Positions 17,742-26,126 of a stretch of DNA of 64,000 nt are shown one piece after another; positions within the stretch are counted from its first letter, which is position 1, and every line of letters begins with the position of its first letter. Source of the DNA: CAVQBP01 sp963710745 (GTDB lineage Bacteria > Bacteroidota > Ignavibacteria > Ignavibacteriales > Ignavibacteriaceae); contig CAVQBP010000024.1 in assembly GCA_963710745.1 (NCBI GenBank), forward strand, positions 310,001 to 374,000, in the 5' to 3' direction. The notes under the pieces are model-generated. The model was not told where the DNA came from. It saw only the letters and a program-made list of their open reading frames with translations, and searched no databases. A program made the translations under genes and the position numbers.

Positions 17742-17934
17742 CTGTCCTAAAGAAGCAAGAGTCAAAAGGCTCATCTATCGGCTGATATTGCTTGTTCTTA
17801 TAGCCTGTACAAATAAGAACAGCTTCATGATCCAGCAGAAACAGAAGACTGAATCCCCTCTTTAATTCTAGATGATTTATCCATATTCCAGGCATCCGGT
17901 ACAGTATACTGTAACCTGTTTGAACGTCTTTCAT
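17722..17934 (-). CDS. Possible small ORF or gene remnant, unrecognised
   Basis: A 70-codon leftward frame from ATG 17934. It ends almost on top of the stop of the opposite gene. It contains EAVLICTGYKNKQYQP, which faintly recalls the ATGY segment of FAD-dependent N-hydroxylating monooxygenases. There are no cofactor-binding motifs, no convincing ribosome binding site, and no matching upstream sequence. It may be the tail of a decayed gene or chance coding; I would not assign a function. Two 16-bp direct repeats lie just upstream (17953-17990). Confidence 0.2.
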   Translation of the reverse strand: MKDVQTGYSILYRMPGIWINHLELKRGFSLLFLLDHEAVLICTGYKNKQYQPIDEPFDSCFFRTGNQEFF

Positions 17935-17952
17935 ACAGGATTAGATGTGCAA

Positions 17953-17990
17953 TCAGAGCGCATTCAGAGTATGTTCAGAGCGCATTCAGA
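17953..17990. repeat. Two 16-bp direct repeats, 22-bp period
   Basis: TCAGAGCGCATTCAGA occurs at 17953-17968 and again at 17975-17990, separated by GTATGT. It sits in the 319-bp gap between the propeller protein and the GH127 gene. No function is evident. Confidence 0.75.
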
Positions 17991-18037
17991 AGATAAACTT
18001 ACCTACGATTAAGAAAACCCCGTTTTTTCTAAATAAA

Positions 18038-19963
18038 TTACTTCAGATTCCAATAAATCACATAACGCTGCTCGTCAATCCGGTAATAAGGTATCATATC
18101 GATTTCTTTTGAAGCCGCACCGACGGTTTTAAAATCCAAAGGTTTCCCGTTTACCGGCACCAGCCAGCTATTTATTTTTTTACCGGCGACATTCAACGTT
18201 GTAACAATATCTTTAGGAACTGGAACATCCTTATAATCAAGCTGATCCCTGGCAAAAGGCATCGGAGGTTTTATACCTTCGTTTCCCATATCACCGGCAA
18301 GCACTATCGGGCCATAAAGTACGGCATCCATATTGGGATTGTCATTTGTTGCTATAAGATGCAGTGACATCGGGTAAGTAATATCTATTTTGTCACCAAC
18401 TTTCCAATTTTCACTCAATACAATATAACTGCCCGGTTTCTGATTGATTTGAACATTCTTACCGTTTACTGCAATTGCAGCTCCCGATTTTGCCCATGAA
18501 GGATAACGAATATACAAAGGAACATTTCCTTCTTTTGCTTCTTCTATGATAAGATGTGCAGCAGAATCTTCAGGATATTTGGTTTCCTGAACCAATTTAA
18601 ATCCCTTTTCTTTCCAGGTCAATTCAGAGGGGATAAAAAGATTTACAAAAATACCCTTTTTATTGTGATAATAGATAGCTTCACCATACTTTGCATGATT
18701 TTCAAATCCTGTACCTACACAGCACCAGAAAGAGCTGTCCTTAGTGCTGTATGTTTTAAATGCGCCGGGAGTATATGGTAAAAAATAAGTTACCATTCCG
18801 GTATGCGGTTCCTGGGAACCTAATATATGATTGTAAAGAGCCCGCTCGTAATACTCGGCATATTTTTCATCTGCCGTCCATGTAAAGAGGTGACGGGTAA
18901 GCTTAAGCATATTGTAAGTGTTGCATGATTCGGTTGTTGCACGAGATAAATGCTTTGAAATCTGATCAGGTTGAAAGAAATGCTCACCGTCGCTGTTACC
19001 GCCTGTTACATAAGTATGGTGATCAATAACTGTCTGCCAGAAAAAATCTGAAATAGTCTTTGCGTTTTTATCACCGGTTAATTCATAACCTCTTGCCTCC
19101 CCTATTATTTTAGGAATTTGTGTATTTGCGTGCAATCCCGGTAAGTCATCTTCCCCTTGAACTAATGGATCAAATACTTTATGATCATAAAAGAATTCTG
19201 CTAACTTTTTATATTTTACATTTCCTGTAATTCCGTATAAATTATAAGCAGCTTCAATCATACCGCCGAATTCGTTTTTCATCATTACAGCCAATTGTTC
19301 ACTTGATAAATCCTTAAGTTTGTTATATGCCCAATCGCCCATTTTAACAACAACATCCAGTGCTTGTTTATTGTCCGCATATTGATACATATCGATTAAA
19401 CCTGCCATGATTTTGTGTATTGTGTACCACGGCGCCCAGACAGGTTTACCTTTTATAACACGGTTTATCAAGTTCTGAGGAAACGCACTTAGATAACCAT
19501 CCTGATTCAGCACTTTCTGAATCTCAGCTAATTGGCTTACAACAGAATCTCCTTTTTCTTTATAAGCCAAATTACCCGTGGAGGCGTACATCATAGCTAG
19601 AGCCGACATGACATGCCCCGTTGTGTGACCCCGCAATTCAACATCCAGCCCTTCCCATCCTCCCAGAGGCTTTGCATATGTCTGCATACCTGCATTAACC
19701 TTCCAGCTATGCAGTAAACGATTAATGCTGATACTCAACAGCCACTTGCCGTCGCGTTCCATATTATCTTTAAAACGGCTGTTAAGCAGCTTTACATCAG
19801 ATAGGTTAAAGCTGTATGCCATAACCTGTATTTGTGGTTTTACATTTTGATCAGCTGAAAACTGGCCAATATACTGGGGAAAAATCGCATTCGAATTAAT
19901 GCAGCATAAAACTAATATAAGTGAGAAAGAAATCTGTTTTACGCGAAGAAAATTATTTTTCAT
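18038..19963 (-). CDS. Secreted GH127 glycoside hydrolase, putative beta-L-arabinofuranosidase (DUF1680)
   Basis: 641 residues with a signal peptide (hydrophobic stretch 11-26). The (alpha/alpha)6 barrel is recognisable from SDVKLLNSRFKDNMERDGKWLLS onward. The metal/catalytic residues described for HypBA1 of this family can be matched. E345 and C347 lie in TTESCNTYNMLKLTRHLF and C414-C415 in SFWCCVGTGFENHAKYGE (zinc ligands plus the cysteine nucleophile). E327 in GGNSDGEHF is the likely acid/base. The characterised activity is release of beta-L-arabinofuranose from arabino-oligosaccharides, but GH127/DUF1680 also includes other activities. It is the last gene after three tandem TonB receptors on the same strand, suggesting that the locus handles an arabinose-bearing glycan. 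Two 30-bp tandem repeats precede the start. Confidence 0.88.
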   Translation of the reverse strand: MKNNFLRVKQISFSLILVLCCINSNAIFPQYIGQFSADQNVKPQIQVMAYSFNLSDVKLLNSRFKDNMERDGKWLLSISINRLLHSWKVNAGMQTYAKPLGGWEGLDVELRGHTTGHVMSALAMMYASTGNLAYKEKGDSVVSQLAEIQKVLNQDGYLSAFPQNLINRVIKGKPVWAPWYTIHKIMAGLIDMYQYADNKQALDVVVKMGDWAYNKLKDLSSEQLAVMMKNEFGGMIEAAYNLYGITGNVKYKKLAEFFYDHKVFDPLVQGEDDLPGLHANTQIPKIIGEARGYELTGDKNAKTISDFFWQTVIDHHTYVTGGNSDGEHFFQPDQISKHLSRATTESCNTYNMLKLTRHLFTWTADEKYAEYYERALYNHILGSQEPHTGMVTYFLPYTPGAFKTYSTKDSSFWCCVGTGFENHAKYGEAIYYHNKKGIFVNLFIPSELTWKEKGFKLVQETKYPEDSAAHLIIEEAKEGNVPLYIRYPSWAKSGAAIAVNGKNVQINQKPGSYIVLSENWKVGDKIDITYPMSLHLIATNDNPNMDAVLYGPIVLAGDMGNEGIKPPMPFARDQLDYKDVPVPKDIVTTLNVAGKKINSWLVPVNGKPLDFKTVGAASKEIDMIPYYRIDEQRYVIYWNLK

Positions 19964-19999
19964 TTTTAATAAATATATAATTTAATTTATTATAATTAT

Positions 20000-20059
20000 G
20001 AACATAGTAATTAAGTTCAAGTTTCACAAGAACATAGTAATTAAGTTCAAATTTCACAA
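20000..20059. promoter_or_regulatory. Two tandem 30-bp repeats upstream of the GH127 gene, candidate operator
   Basis: Two consecutive 30-bp units (20000-20029 and 20030-20059) differ at one base (20021 G versus 20051 A). Each begins GAACATAGTAATTAAGTTC, whose ends GAAC/GTTC are inverted. They lie 37-96 bp upstream of the GH127 start codon (19963), between it and the last TonB receptor. Direct repeats with a small internal dyad here suit binding of a dimeric regulator; a replication-slippage duplication is the alternative. Confidence 0.5.
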
Positions 20060-20107
20060 AAATATATTATGGTTTATTTAAAATTAATAATTTTATTTCG
20101 TTAAATT

Positions 20108-23056
20108 TCATAAATCAATAACAATTCCGAAATTAACATTCATTCCGCATCTGTAAGCTTGAGCAGTACGCCAAACTGATTCATGAGTAGATTTATAAAG
20201 CATTTCTTCTTTTAAATTTGTAATATTATTTAAGATAAGAGTTGCCGAAATATTTCCAAATAATGCTTGCTTGGCAGCGATATCTAATCTCGATAATCTA
20301 TTCTTCCTTGTTTGTATCCTGTAGTAATAACCTAATAAGGGATATCCATCCTGGTAAAAATAAGATATTCTAAAAGAGAAACCCTTTATGTCATAACCAA
20401 GAATAACATTTGCAAAAAATTCGGGCATATCACAAAATTTCTGCTTTTGGTCCGCTATTGAATAACGTGCCGTAGTATCAATCAGCCAGGTTGTAGCGTC
20501 TGCCCATGATTCCGAGCGAAGGAAAGTGAAATTGTAATTTAAAACAATATTTTTTAGAAGCTCTGGGAGATACCTGAAATTTGCCTGGTGTTCAACTTCG
20601 AAACCCCAGATATGGGTTGGCTTTGGTGAATTATAATATGTATATAAATTAAAATTATTATTAGTATTACCGTAGGGATTATCGACCGGAAAAGAATTCA
20701 AATTGATTCCTAACGATTTAAAAGACTCAGCAGCGTTTACACTCGAAAGTATGAACCCGGAAGTCGGCAGCTGTAATCCTTTAATATCTTTGTAGAAAGC
20801 ATTAATACTAAACATCCCTATAACATTTCCATAGAATTGTGTCTGAAATTCATAATTCCAGACATCGGCATTTTTCAGATCCGGATTTCCCATATCTAAA
20901 TAATAATAATCATTTACACTATTGGTTACACGAAAATATTTGGGCGCCCTGGCATTGTAATCCGGTCTGATTAATGTTTTATAAGCTGCCAACTTTAGAT
21001 TTAAGAAATCTGTTGGTTTTAAAATCATTTGAAAATTCGGAAGTGTTGTAATTTTATTGTAATGAAAAGTATTTGTTTTTAGAGGTGTGCCGTTGTATAA
21101 ACCGGCCGGACTGGTTATAAGGTTAGGATAGTAGTATCCGCCGTAATTATTTTGTTCGCTTTCTATTCTAAGTCCCGTTATGAATATTGCCGATTGCCTG
21201 AAATTGAAAGTATGCATTACATATCCGGCAAAAACATTTTCCGAATAATTGTATGAATTTATATCCGCCCCGTAATTATAACTGCCGTAGTTAAGCTGAC
21301 GCCATAAACGCAGGGCATCCGTATTTATCATAGGTATTTTATATTTATCAAACACAGTGCGTTCCCCGGACGGATCATCCTGAAAATTTGAAAGGAGAAT
21401 ATGACCTAAGGACTTACCTAATAAGCCGTCGAATCTTGTACCGGAAAAATCCTTTTTTACTAAAGAACCGTCCGATAATTTTATATATTGATTATTACCA
21501 TCAAGACCGCCGGTTTCCGCATGTAAATATTCATCATAATTTCTTGAATTTATCCTGTATTTCCCTCCAAATTTTAATTCACCTGTAATTTCGTTAACTA
21601 GGTTATACCTTTTAGAAATATCAATTGAAACAGTCTTTTCTTTAAAATAATTTTTTATAGGACTGTCTACCGAATTATCTAAATATCTATCCGTTGATGT
21701 AGGATTAAATATGTAGGGAAAATCATAGAAATTAAGAGTGAAATAAAACGGATGATCATTTTCCAATTCGGAAAAAGCAGCATTCCAGTCAATATCAAAG
21801 CCAAATAAATGATTACTCCCTTCAATTGATGAAAGAAATAATCTTTGGTCGGTTTCCCGATTAGAGAATTGATTCTTAATATTGCCGAAAAGAGTATCCG
21901 CACCGTATCCAAAATAATCGGAATTTATTTTGTTAAAAAAATTATTAAACTTTATCGAACCGGCATCGGGAGTAATGAAATCCAGTAAAATATTTGCTTC
22001 TTTTCTTTCACTTTCAGCATTGAAATATGAAACATTTGTTGTCCACCAGGCTCTGCTGAGGTTATTCCGGAACTCATTGCTCATTATCTTTTTTTCTAAT
22101 TTTGCATCAACCTGTACCCCGAGTAAATTATCTAAAAACCTTTCACCATAGTATCCGTTAAAATTATATTGGTTTGCGGATTTATCAAGCTCGTTATAAT
22201 TACCCGATAAATCGACTTTAATTTTTCTTTTATACGGAGCTTTGCCCGTAAACATTTTTATGGCGCCTGCAGTGGCATCCGCGTCTTCATCCGATGTTAT
22301 GGTTTTATCCAATTCTATATTTTGAAAATCCATCTCCGAAAATATGCTGGGATCTACGCTGTTGTCATTTTCCGAAGTTGAAGGGATTATAATCCCGTTA
22401 ATAGAAATATTCGAATATTTTGAATCCAATCCCCGGATCAAAATCTTTGAGTCCGGAGAGCCAGAGAAGTGGAAATCATTCAATGGCGGGAACATATCAC
22501 CCGGAATATTGGCATTATACGTTTCACCAATATAATTTATTTCGGGAAGAAAAGATGAGTTAATATAGTTAATTGAAACACCGGGCAATCTGCTTAAGGT
22601 TACGGGAATGTCTTCGTCAGGCATGTTCTGCAATTTTATCCCGGGGATAACATTTTTTATAATATTTGACCTTATCTGCATGTTAATTTCTTCAGCCTGG
22701 CTCTTTGCCTGGCTGCTTAATTCTGTTTCATTTGCTGTTAAAATATTAGGCAGTAATTCAATATTTAGTATTTGCAGCCCTTTAGTTTTGACGGCAACTA
22801 AGATTTCCTTTTCTTTGTAGCCAAGGTAGGAAGCATGCAAAATGTAGTCTCCGGGCGGGATTCCGGATATGTAAAACTCACCGTCAATATTAGAAACAGT
22901 ATTGAAGTTAGTGCCGGTTAGAATAATTTCAGCCCCTTTTAATTGGACTGCTGTAAGCGAATCTGTTACTGTACCTTTTATAATTCCTTGTCCGTAAGTA
23001 TAAATAGAACTTAAGAGCAATAGCGGAATTATACTTTTTATGAAGAATGTTTTCAT
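20108..23056 (-). CDS. TonB-dependent receptor, tandem paralogue 3 (TonB-Xanth-Caul-like)
   Basis: 982 residues. Signal peptide MKTFFIKSIIPLLLLSSIYTYGQ. A carboxypeptidase-regulatory-like beta-sandwich (about 24-112) has GIIKGTVTDSLTA, INIDGEFYISGIPPGDYILHASYLGYKEK. The plug (about 130-275) carries LQNMPDEDIPVTLSRLPGVSI, ILIRGLDSKYSNISINGIII and TITSDEDADATAGAIKMFTGKAP. The barrel ends in MNVNFGIVIDL. The plug pattern matches the TonB-Xanth-Caul receptor type, members of which import oligosaccharides. It is clearly homologous to the two upstream genes; the 52-bp spacer before it is nearly identical to that between the other two. There is no adjacent SusD. The GH127 downstream suggests an arabinose-containing ligand. 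Confidence 0.9.
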   Translation of the reverse strand: MKTFFIKSIIPLLLLSSIYTYGQGIIKGTVTDSLTAVQLKGAEIILTGTNFNTVSNIDGEFYISGIPPGDYILHASYLGYKEKEILVAVKTKGLQILNIELLPNILTANETELSSQAKSQAEEINMQIRSNIIKNVIPGIKLQNMPDEDIPVTLSRLPGVSINYINSSFLPEINYIGETYNANIPGDMFPPLNDFHFSGSPDSKILIRGLDSKYSNISINGIIIPSTSENDNSVDPSIFSEMDFQNIELDKTITSDEDADATAGAIKMFTGKAPYKRKIKVDLSGNYNELDKSANQYNFNGYYGERFLDNLLGVQVDAKLEKKIMSNEFRNNLSRAWWTTNVSYFNAESERKEANILLDFITPDAGSIKFNNFFNKINSDYFGYGADTLFGNIKNQFSNRETDQRLFLSSIEGSNHLFGFDIDWNAAFSELENDHPFYFTLNFYDFPYIFNPTSTDRYLDNSVDSPIKNYFKEKTVSIDISKRYNLVNEITGELKFGGKYRINSRNYDEYLHAETGGLDGNNQYIKLSDGSLVKKDFSGTRFDGLLGKSLGHILLSNFQDDPSGERTVFDKYKIPMINTDALRLWRQLNYGSYNYGADINSYNYSENVFAGYVMHTFNFRQSAIFITGLRIESEQNNYGGYYYPNLITSPAGLYNGTPLKTNTFHYNKITTLPNFQMILKPTDFLNLKLAAYKTLIRPDYNARAPKYFRVTNSVNDYYYLDMGNPDLKNADVWNYEFQTQFYGNVIGMFSINAFYKDIKGLQLPTSGFILSSVNAAESFKSLGINLNSFPVDNPYGNTNNNFNLYTYYNSPKPTHIWGFEVEHQANFRYLPELLKNIVLNYNFTFLRSESWADATTWLIDTTARYSIADQKQKFCDMPEFFANVILGYDIKGFSFRISYFYQDGYPLLGYYYRIQTRKNRLSRLDIAAKQALFGNISATLILNNITNLKEEMLYKSTHESVWRTAQAYRCGMNVNFGIVIDL

Positions 23057-23108
23057 AAAATTACCCGTAAAGATTTATTTTATTTTAGATTGTTTAACCT
23101 TTAATACT

Positions 23109-26075
23109 TCATAAATCAATCCCAATCCCAAAATTGAAATTAAATCCATTTCTATATGCTTGATTTGTCTTCCAGGCAACTACGGGTTCGTACTGATTGG
23201 GAACATTTCCAATTAAAGTTTCTTCTTCGGAATCGGTAATATTATTTAGATTTAGAATAACGTAGAAATTATTTAATATCTCTTGCCTTAATGCAATATC
23301 CAATCGCCTGTAATTGTCCTCTTTTGCCTGCAAAACATTCATGTAATTATCTAAAACAGAATATCCGTTACGATAAAAGTAAGATACCCTAAAAGAGAAA
23401 CCCTTGAAATCGTAACCAAGAATCACATTTGCAAAAAACTCAGGCATATTGTCCGGCTTTTGTTTATTATATGATAATATATCTATGGATGTTGTAGTCA
23501 TTAAATGTAACACATCTAAGGTCCATGTTTCAGCGCGAAGGAAAGTCAGGTTGTAATTCAGAATAATATTTTTAAGAAGCCCCGGCAGATATCTGAAATT
23601 TGCCTGGTGTTCAATTTCGAAACCCCAGATGCGTGCCGGCCGCGGCCCCTGGTAATAAGTGTATAATTGATAATAGCTGTTTTCGTTAAAGGGAAAATTA
23701 CAGGGGAGTGAGCTTAAATTAATTCCTAATGAATCGATTGTGTTTGAGCCCGAAAGTTGAATTCCGTTTGTTGCCTGGACCATTTCTTTAATTTCTTTAT
23801 AAAATGTTCCAATGCTGAACAGCCCGATTCCTTTTCCGTAGAATTGTGTTTGAATTTCGTAATTCCATACATCGGAGTTTTTCAGATCAGGATTTCCCAT
23901 ATTCAGATAATTTCCGGCATCAGCGCCATTATAACCGATTCCGTCTATGTGTGCGGCAAAGAACCTGGGCATTCTTGCGCTGATATCCGGTCTGATTAAA
24001 GTTTTATAAGCCGACAGGCGTAAATTTAAGAAATCAGAAAGCCTTAAGATCATCTGAAAATTAGGAAGCAAGGTGATTTTGTTGTAATCGTAAGTATGAG
24101 TTTGTTGCGGCTGACCGTTATATAAATCTTCCGGCTTTTTAAGAACATTAGGAAAGTAGTACCCGGAATATTTATTATGTTCGTTTTCTATCCTTATGCC
24201 GGTTATAAATTTTGCCGACTGTCCGAGATTTAAACTATGCATTATATATCCGGCAAAAACACTTTCAGAAAAATTATATGAATTTATATCCGGTCTGTCA
24301 TTCACATAGTACGGGCTGTAATTTAACTGCCGCCATAAATGCAGGGCATCTTTACTTATTAAAGGTATTTCATATTTATCAAATATAGTATGTTGAGCAG
24401 ACGGATTATCCTGAAAATAAGAATATGGAATATTAAATTTGCTTTGGCCTACCAAACCGTCAAACCTGGTGCCCGAAAAATCTTTAAGCTGCAGAGAATC
24501 GTCTGCTAATTCCCTATACTTATATTTTCCCGACACGCTGCCGGATTCGGCATACAAGTTCTCATCATATAATCTTGAGTTTGTTCTGTACTTTCCTCCG
24601 AACTTCAGCCTGCCTGAAATTTCATTGCTTATATTATATCCCCGCGAAAAATTAATTGAAAGGGATTTTTCTATACAATAGTTCTTTGCAGGATTATCTA
24701 TTGTATGATCTAAGTAGTCGGGTTTATTACCTATGGGCGGCCCAAAGATGCTCTGCCCGAAGAAAGTAAGACCGTAATTAAAAGGGTGATCGGTTTTTGA
24801 TTCGGAGTAAGTCGCGTTCCAATTAATATTAAATCCCGATAAATAATTACTGCCTTGGATTGATGAAAAAAATATTTTTTGTTTAGTTTCTATATCATTG
24901 AATATATACATTGGCATGTAATTGGTATCTACCCGGCTTTCGAAGTTATCAGTATTTACTTGGTTAAAAAAATTATTAAACTTAACCGAACCGCCGTCGG
25001 GAGTATTAAAATCAAATAAAATGTTCGCCCCTTTTCTTTCACTAAAAGCGTTTATATATGAGAATTTGTTGGCGTAAAAAGTACCTAGGTCGTAATATTC
25101 ACTGCTCAAAATCTTTTTCTCCAAATTAGCATCTACCTGTACGCCGAGCAGATTGTTAAAAAACCTTTCACCGTAATTCCCGGTGAAATTATATTGACCG
25201 GCAGATTTGTCGAGCCTGTTGTAGTTGCCCGAGAGCTCCGCTCTTATTGTCCTTTTATCGGGTGCTTTTCCCGTCATAATTTTTATTGCTCCCGCAGTTG
25301 CATCGGCATCTTCATCCGAAGTTATGGTTTTTTGTAGTTCAATATTCTGAAAATATCTCTGCGGAAAAATATTAAGGTTGATACTTTTGTCTATTGATGA
25401 AGCCGGAGGAATTCTAATCCCGTCTATAGTAATATTTGAATATTTCGAATCCATTCCACGAATTAAAACCATTGGAGCCGGATTGTTTGCAAAATAAAAA
25501 TCGTTATTAGGCGGGAATATTGTACCAACCGAATTTTCGCCTATTGACCTGCCTCCGCTGCTTGGCATAAGCAGGCCGGTGAACGGTTTATTTAATATTG
25601 AAACACCAGGTAAACGGCTTAACGCAGTGGAAATGTTTTCATCGGGCATGTTTCGTAACTTTTTACCGGATAATACATTCTTTATATTATTTGAACTGTT
25701 TTGAAGATTGATAACTTCGGCCTGACTTTTTGCCTGACGATTTAGGTCTGTTCCGTTTTTAATGTCAGGCAGCAGCTCAATATTTAATATTTGTGTTTTT
25801 GGGGATTTGACGGTGACTAAAATTTTCTTTTCTTCGTAACTTAGATAGGAGGCTTGCAGTATATAATCACCGTCCGGAATTCCTGTTATGATAAATTCTC
25901 CATTAATATCCGAAACGGCGTTAAAAGTTGTCCCGGTTAGAATAATTCTTGCTCCCTTTAACAGATGTGCTGTAAGCGAATCTGTTACAGTACCTTTTAT
26001 GGCTCCTTGTCCGTATGTATAGATGGAACTTAAAAACAGCAATGGAATTAATTTCTTGATGAAGAGAGTTTTCAT
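23109..26075 (-). CDS. TonB-dependent receptor, tandem paralogue 2
   Basis: 988 residues with the same architecture as its neighbours: signal peptide ending YGQG, regulatory beta-sandwich (KGTVTDSLTAHLLKGARIIL, FIITGIPDGDYILQASYLSYEEK), plug with LRNMPDENISTALSRLPGVSI, VLIRGMDSKYSNITIDGIRIP and TITSDEDADATAGAIKIMTGKAP, and a barrel ending FNFNFGIGIDL. Sequence matches are dense with paralogue 1 in the N-terminal 130 residues and in the barrel (for example FSESVFAGYIMHSLN and AKFITGIRIENEHNKYSGYYFP). The plug insertion around 165-200 differs most between copies, as expected if ligand preference has diverged. It is part of one leftward run with short spacers, so probably one transcript. Confidence 0.9.
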   Translation of the reverse strand: MKTLFIKKLIPLLFLSSIYTYGQGAIKGTVTDSLTAHLLKGARIILTGTTFNAVSDINGEFIITGIPDGDYILQASYLSYEEKKILVTVKSPKTQILNIELLPDIKNGTDLNRQAKSQAEVINLQNSSNNIKNVLSGKKLRNMPDENISTALSRLPGVSILNKPFTGLLMPSSGGRSIGENSVGTIFPPNNDFYFANNPAPMVLIRGMDSKYSNITIDGIRIPPASSIDKSINLNIFPQRYFQNIELQKTITSDEDADATAGAIKIMTGKAPDKRTIRAELSGNYNRLDKSAGQYNFTGNYGERFFNNLLGVQVDANLEKKILSSEYYDLGTFYANKFSYINAFSERKGANILFDFNTPDGGSVKFNNFFNQVNTDNFESRVDTNYMPMYIFNDIETKQKIFFSSIQGSNYLSGFNINWNATYSESKTDHPFNYGLTFFGQSIFGPPIGNKPDYLDHTIDNPAKNYCIEKSLSINFSRGYNISNEISGRLKFGGKYRTNSRLYDENLYAESGSVSGKYKYRELADDSLQLKDFSGTRFDGLVGQSKFNIPYSYFQDNPSAQHTIFDKYEIPLISKDALHLWRQLNYSPYYVNDRPDINSYNFSESVFAGYIMHSLNLGQSAKFITGIRIENEHNKYSGYYFPNVLKKPEDLYNGQPQQTHTYDYNKITLLPNFQMILRLSDFLNLRLSAYKTLIRPDISARMPRFFAAHIDGIGYNGADAGNYLNMGNPDLKNSDVWNYEIQTQFYGKGIGLFSIGTFYKEIKEMVQATNGIQLSGSNTIDSLGINLSSLPCNFPFNENSYYQLYTYYQGPRPARIWGFEIEHQANFRYLPGLLKNIILNYNLTFLRAETWTLDVLHLMTTTSIDILSYNKQKPDNMPEFFANVILGYDFKGFSFRVSYFYRNGYSVLDNYMNVLQAKEDNYRRLDIALRQEILNNFYVILNLNNITDSEEETLIGNVPNQYEPVVAWKTNQAYRNGFNFNFGIGIDL

Positions 26076-26126
26076 AAAATTACAGTAAAGATTTATTTTA
26101 TTTTAGATTGTTTATCCTTTAAAAAT

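Noticed and set aside
17722..17934. Siderophore N-hydroxylase fragment
   Set aside because: Only a weak ICTGYK similarity; no FAD or NADPH motifs and no upstream coding sequence in any frame, so not assigned.
20000..20059. The 30-bp tandem repeats as a CRISPR
   Set aside because: Only two units, no spacers between them, and no cas genes nearby.
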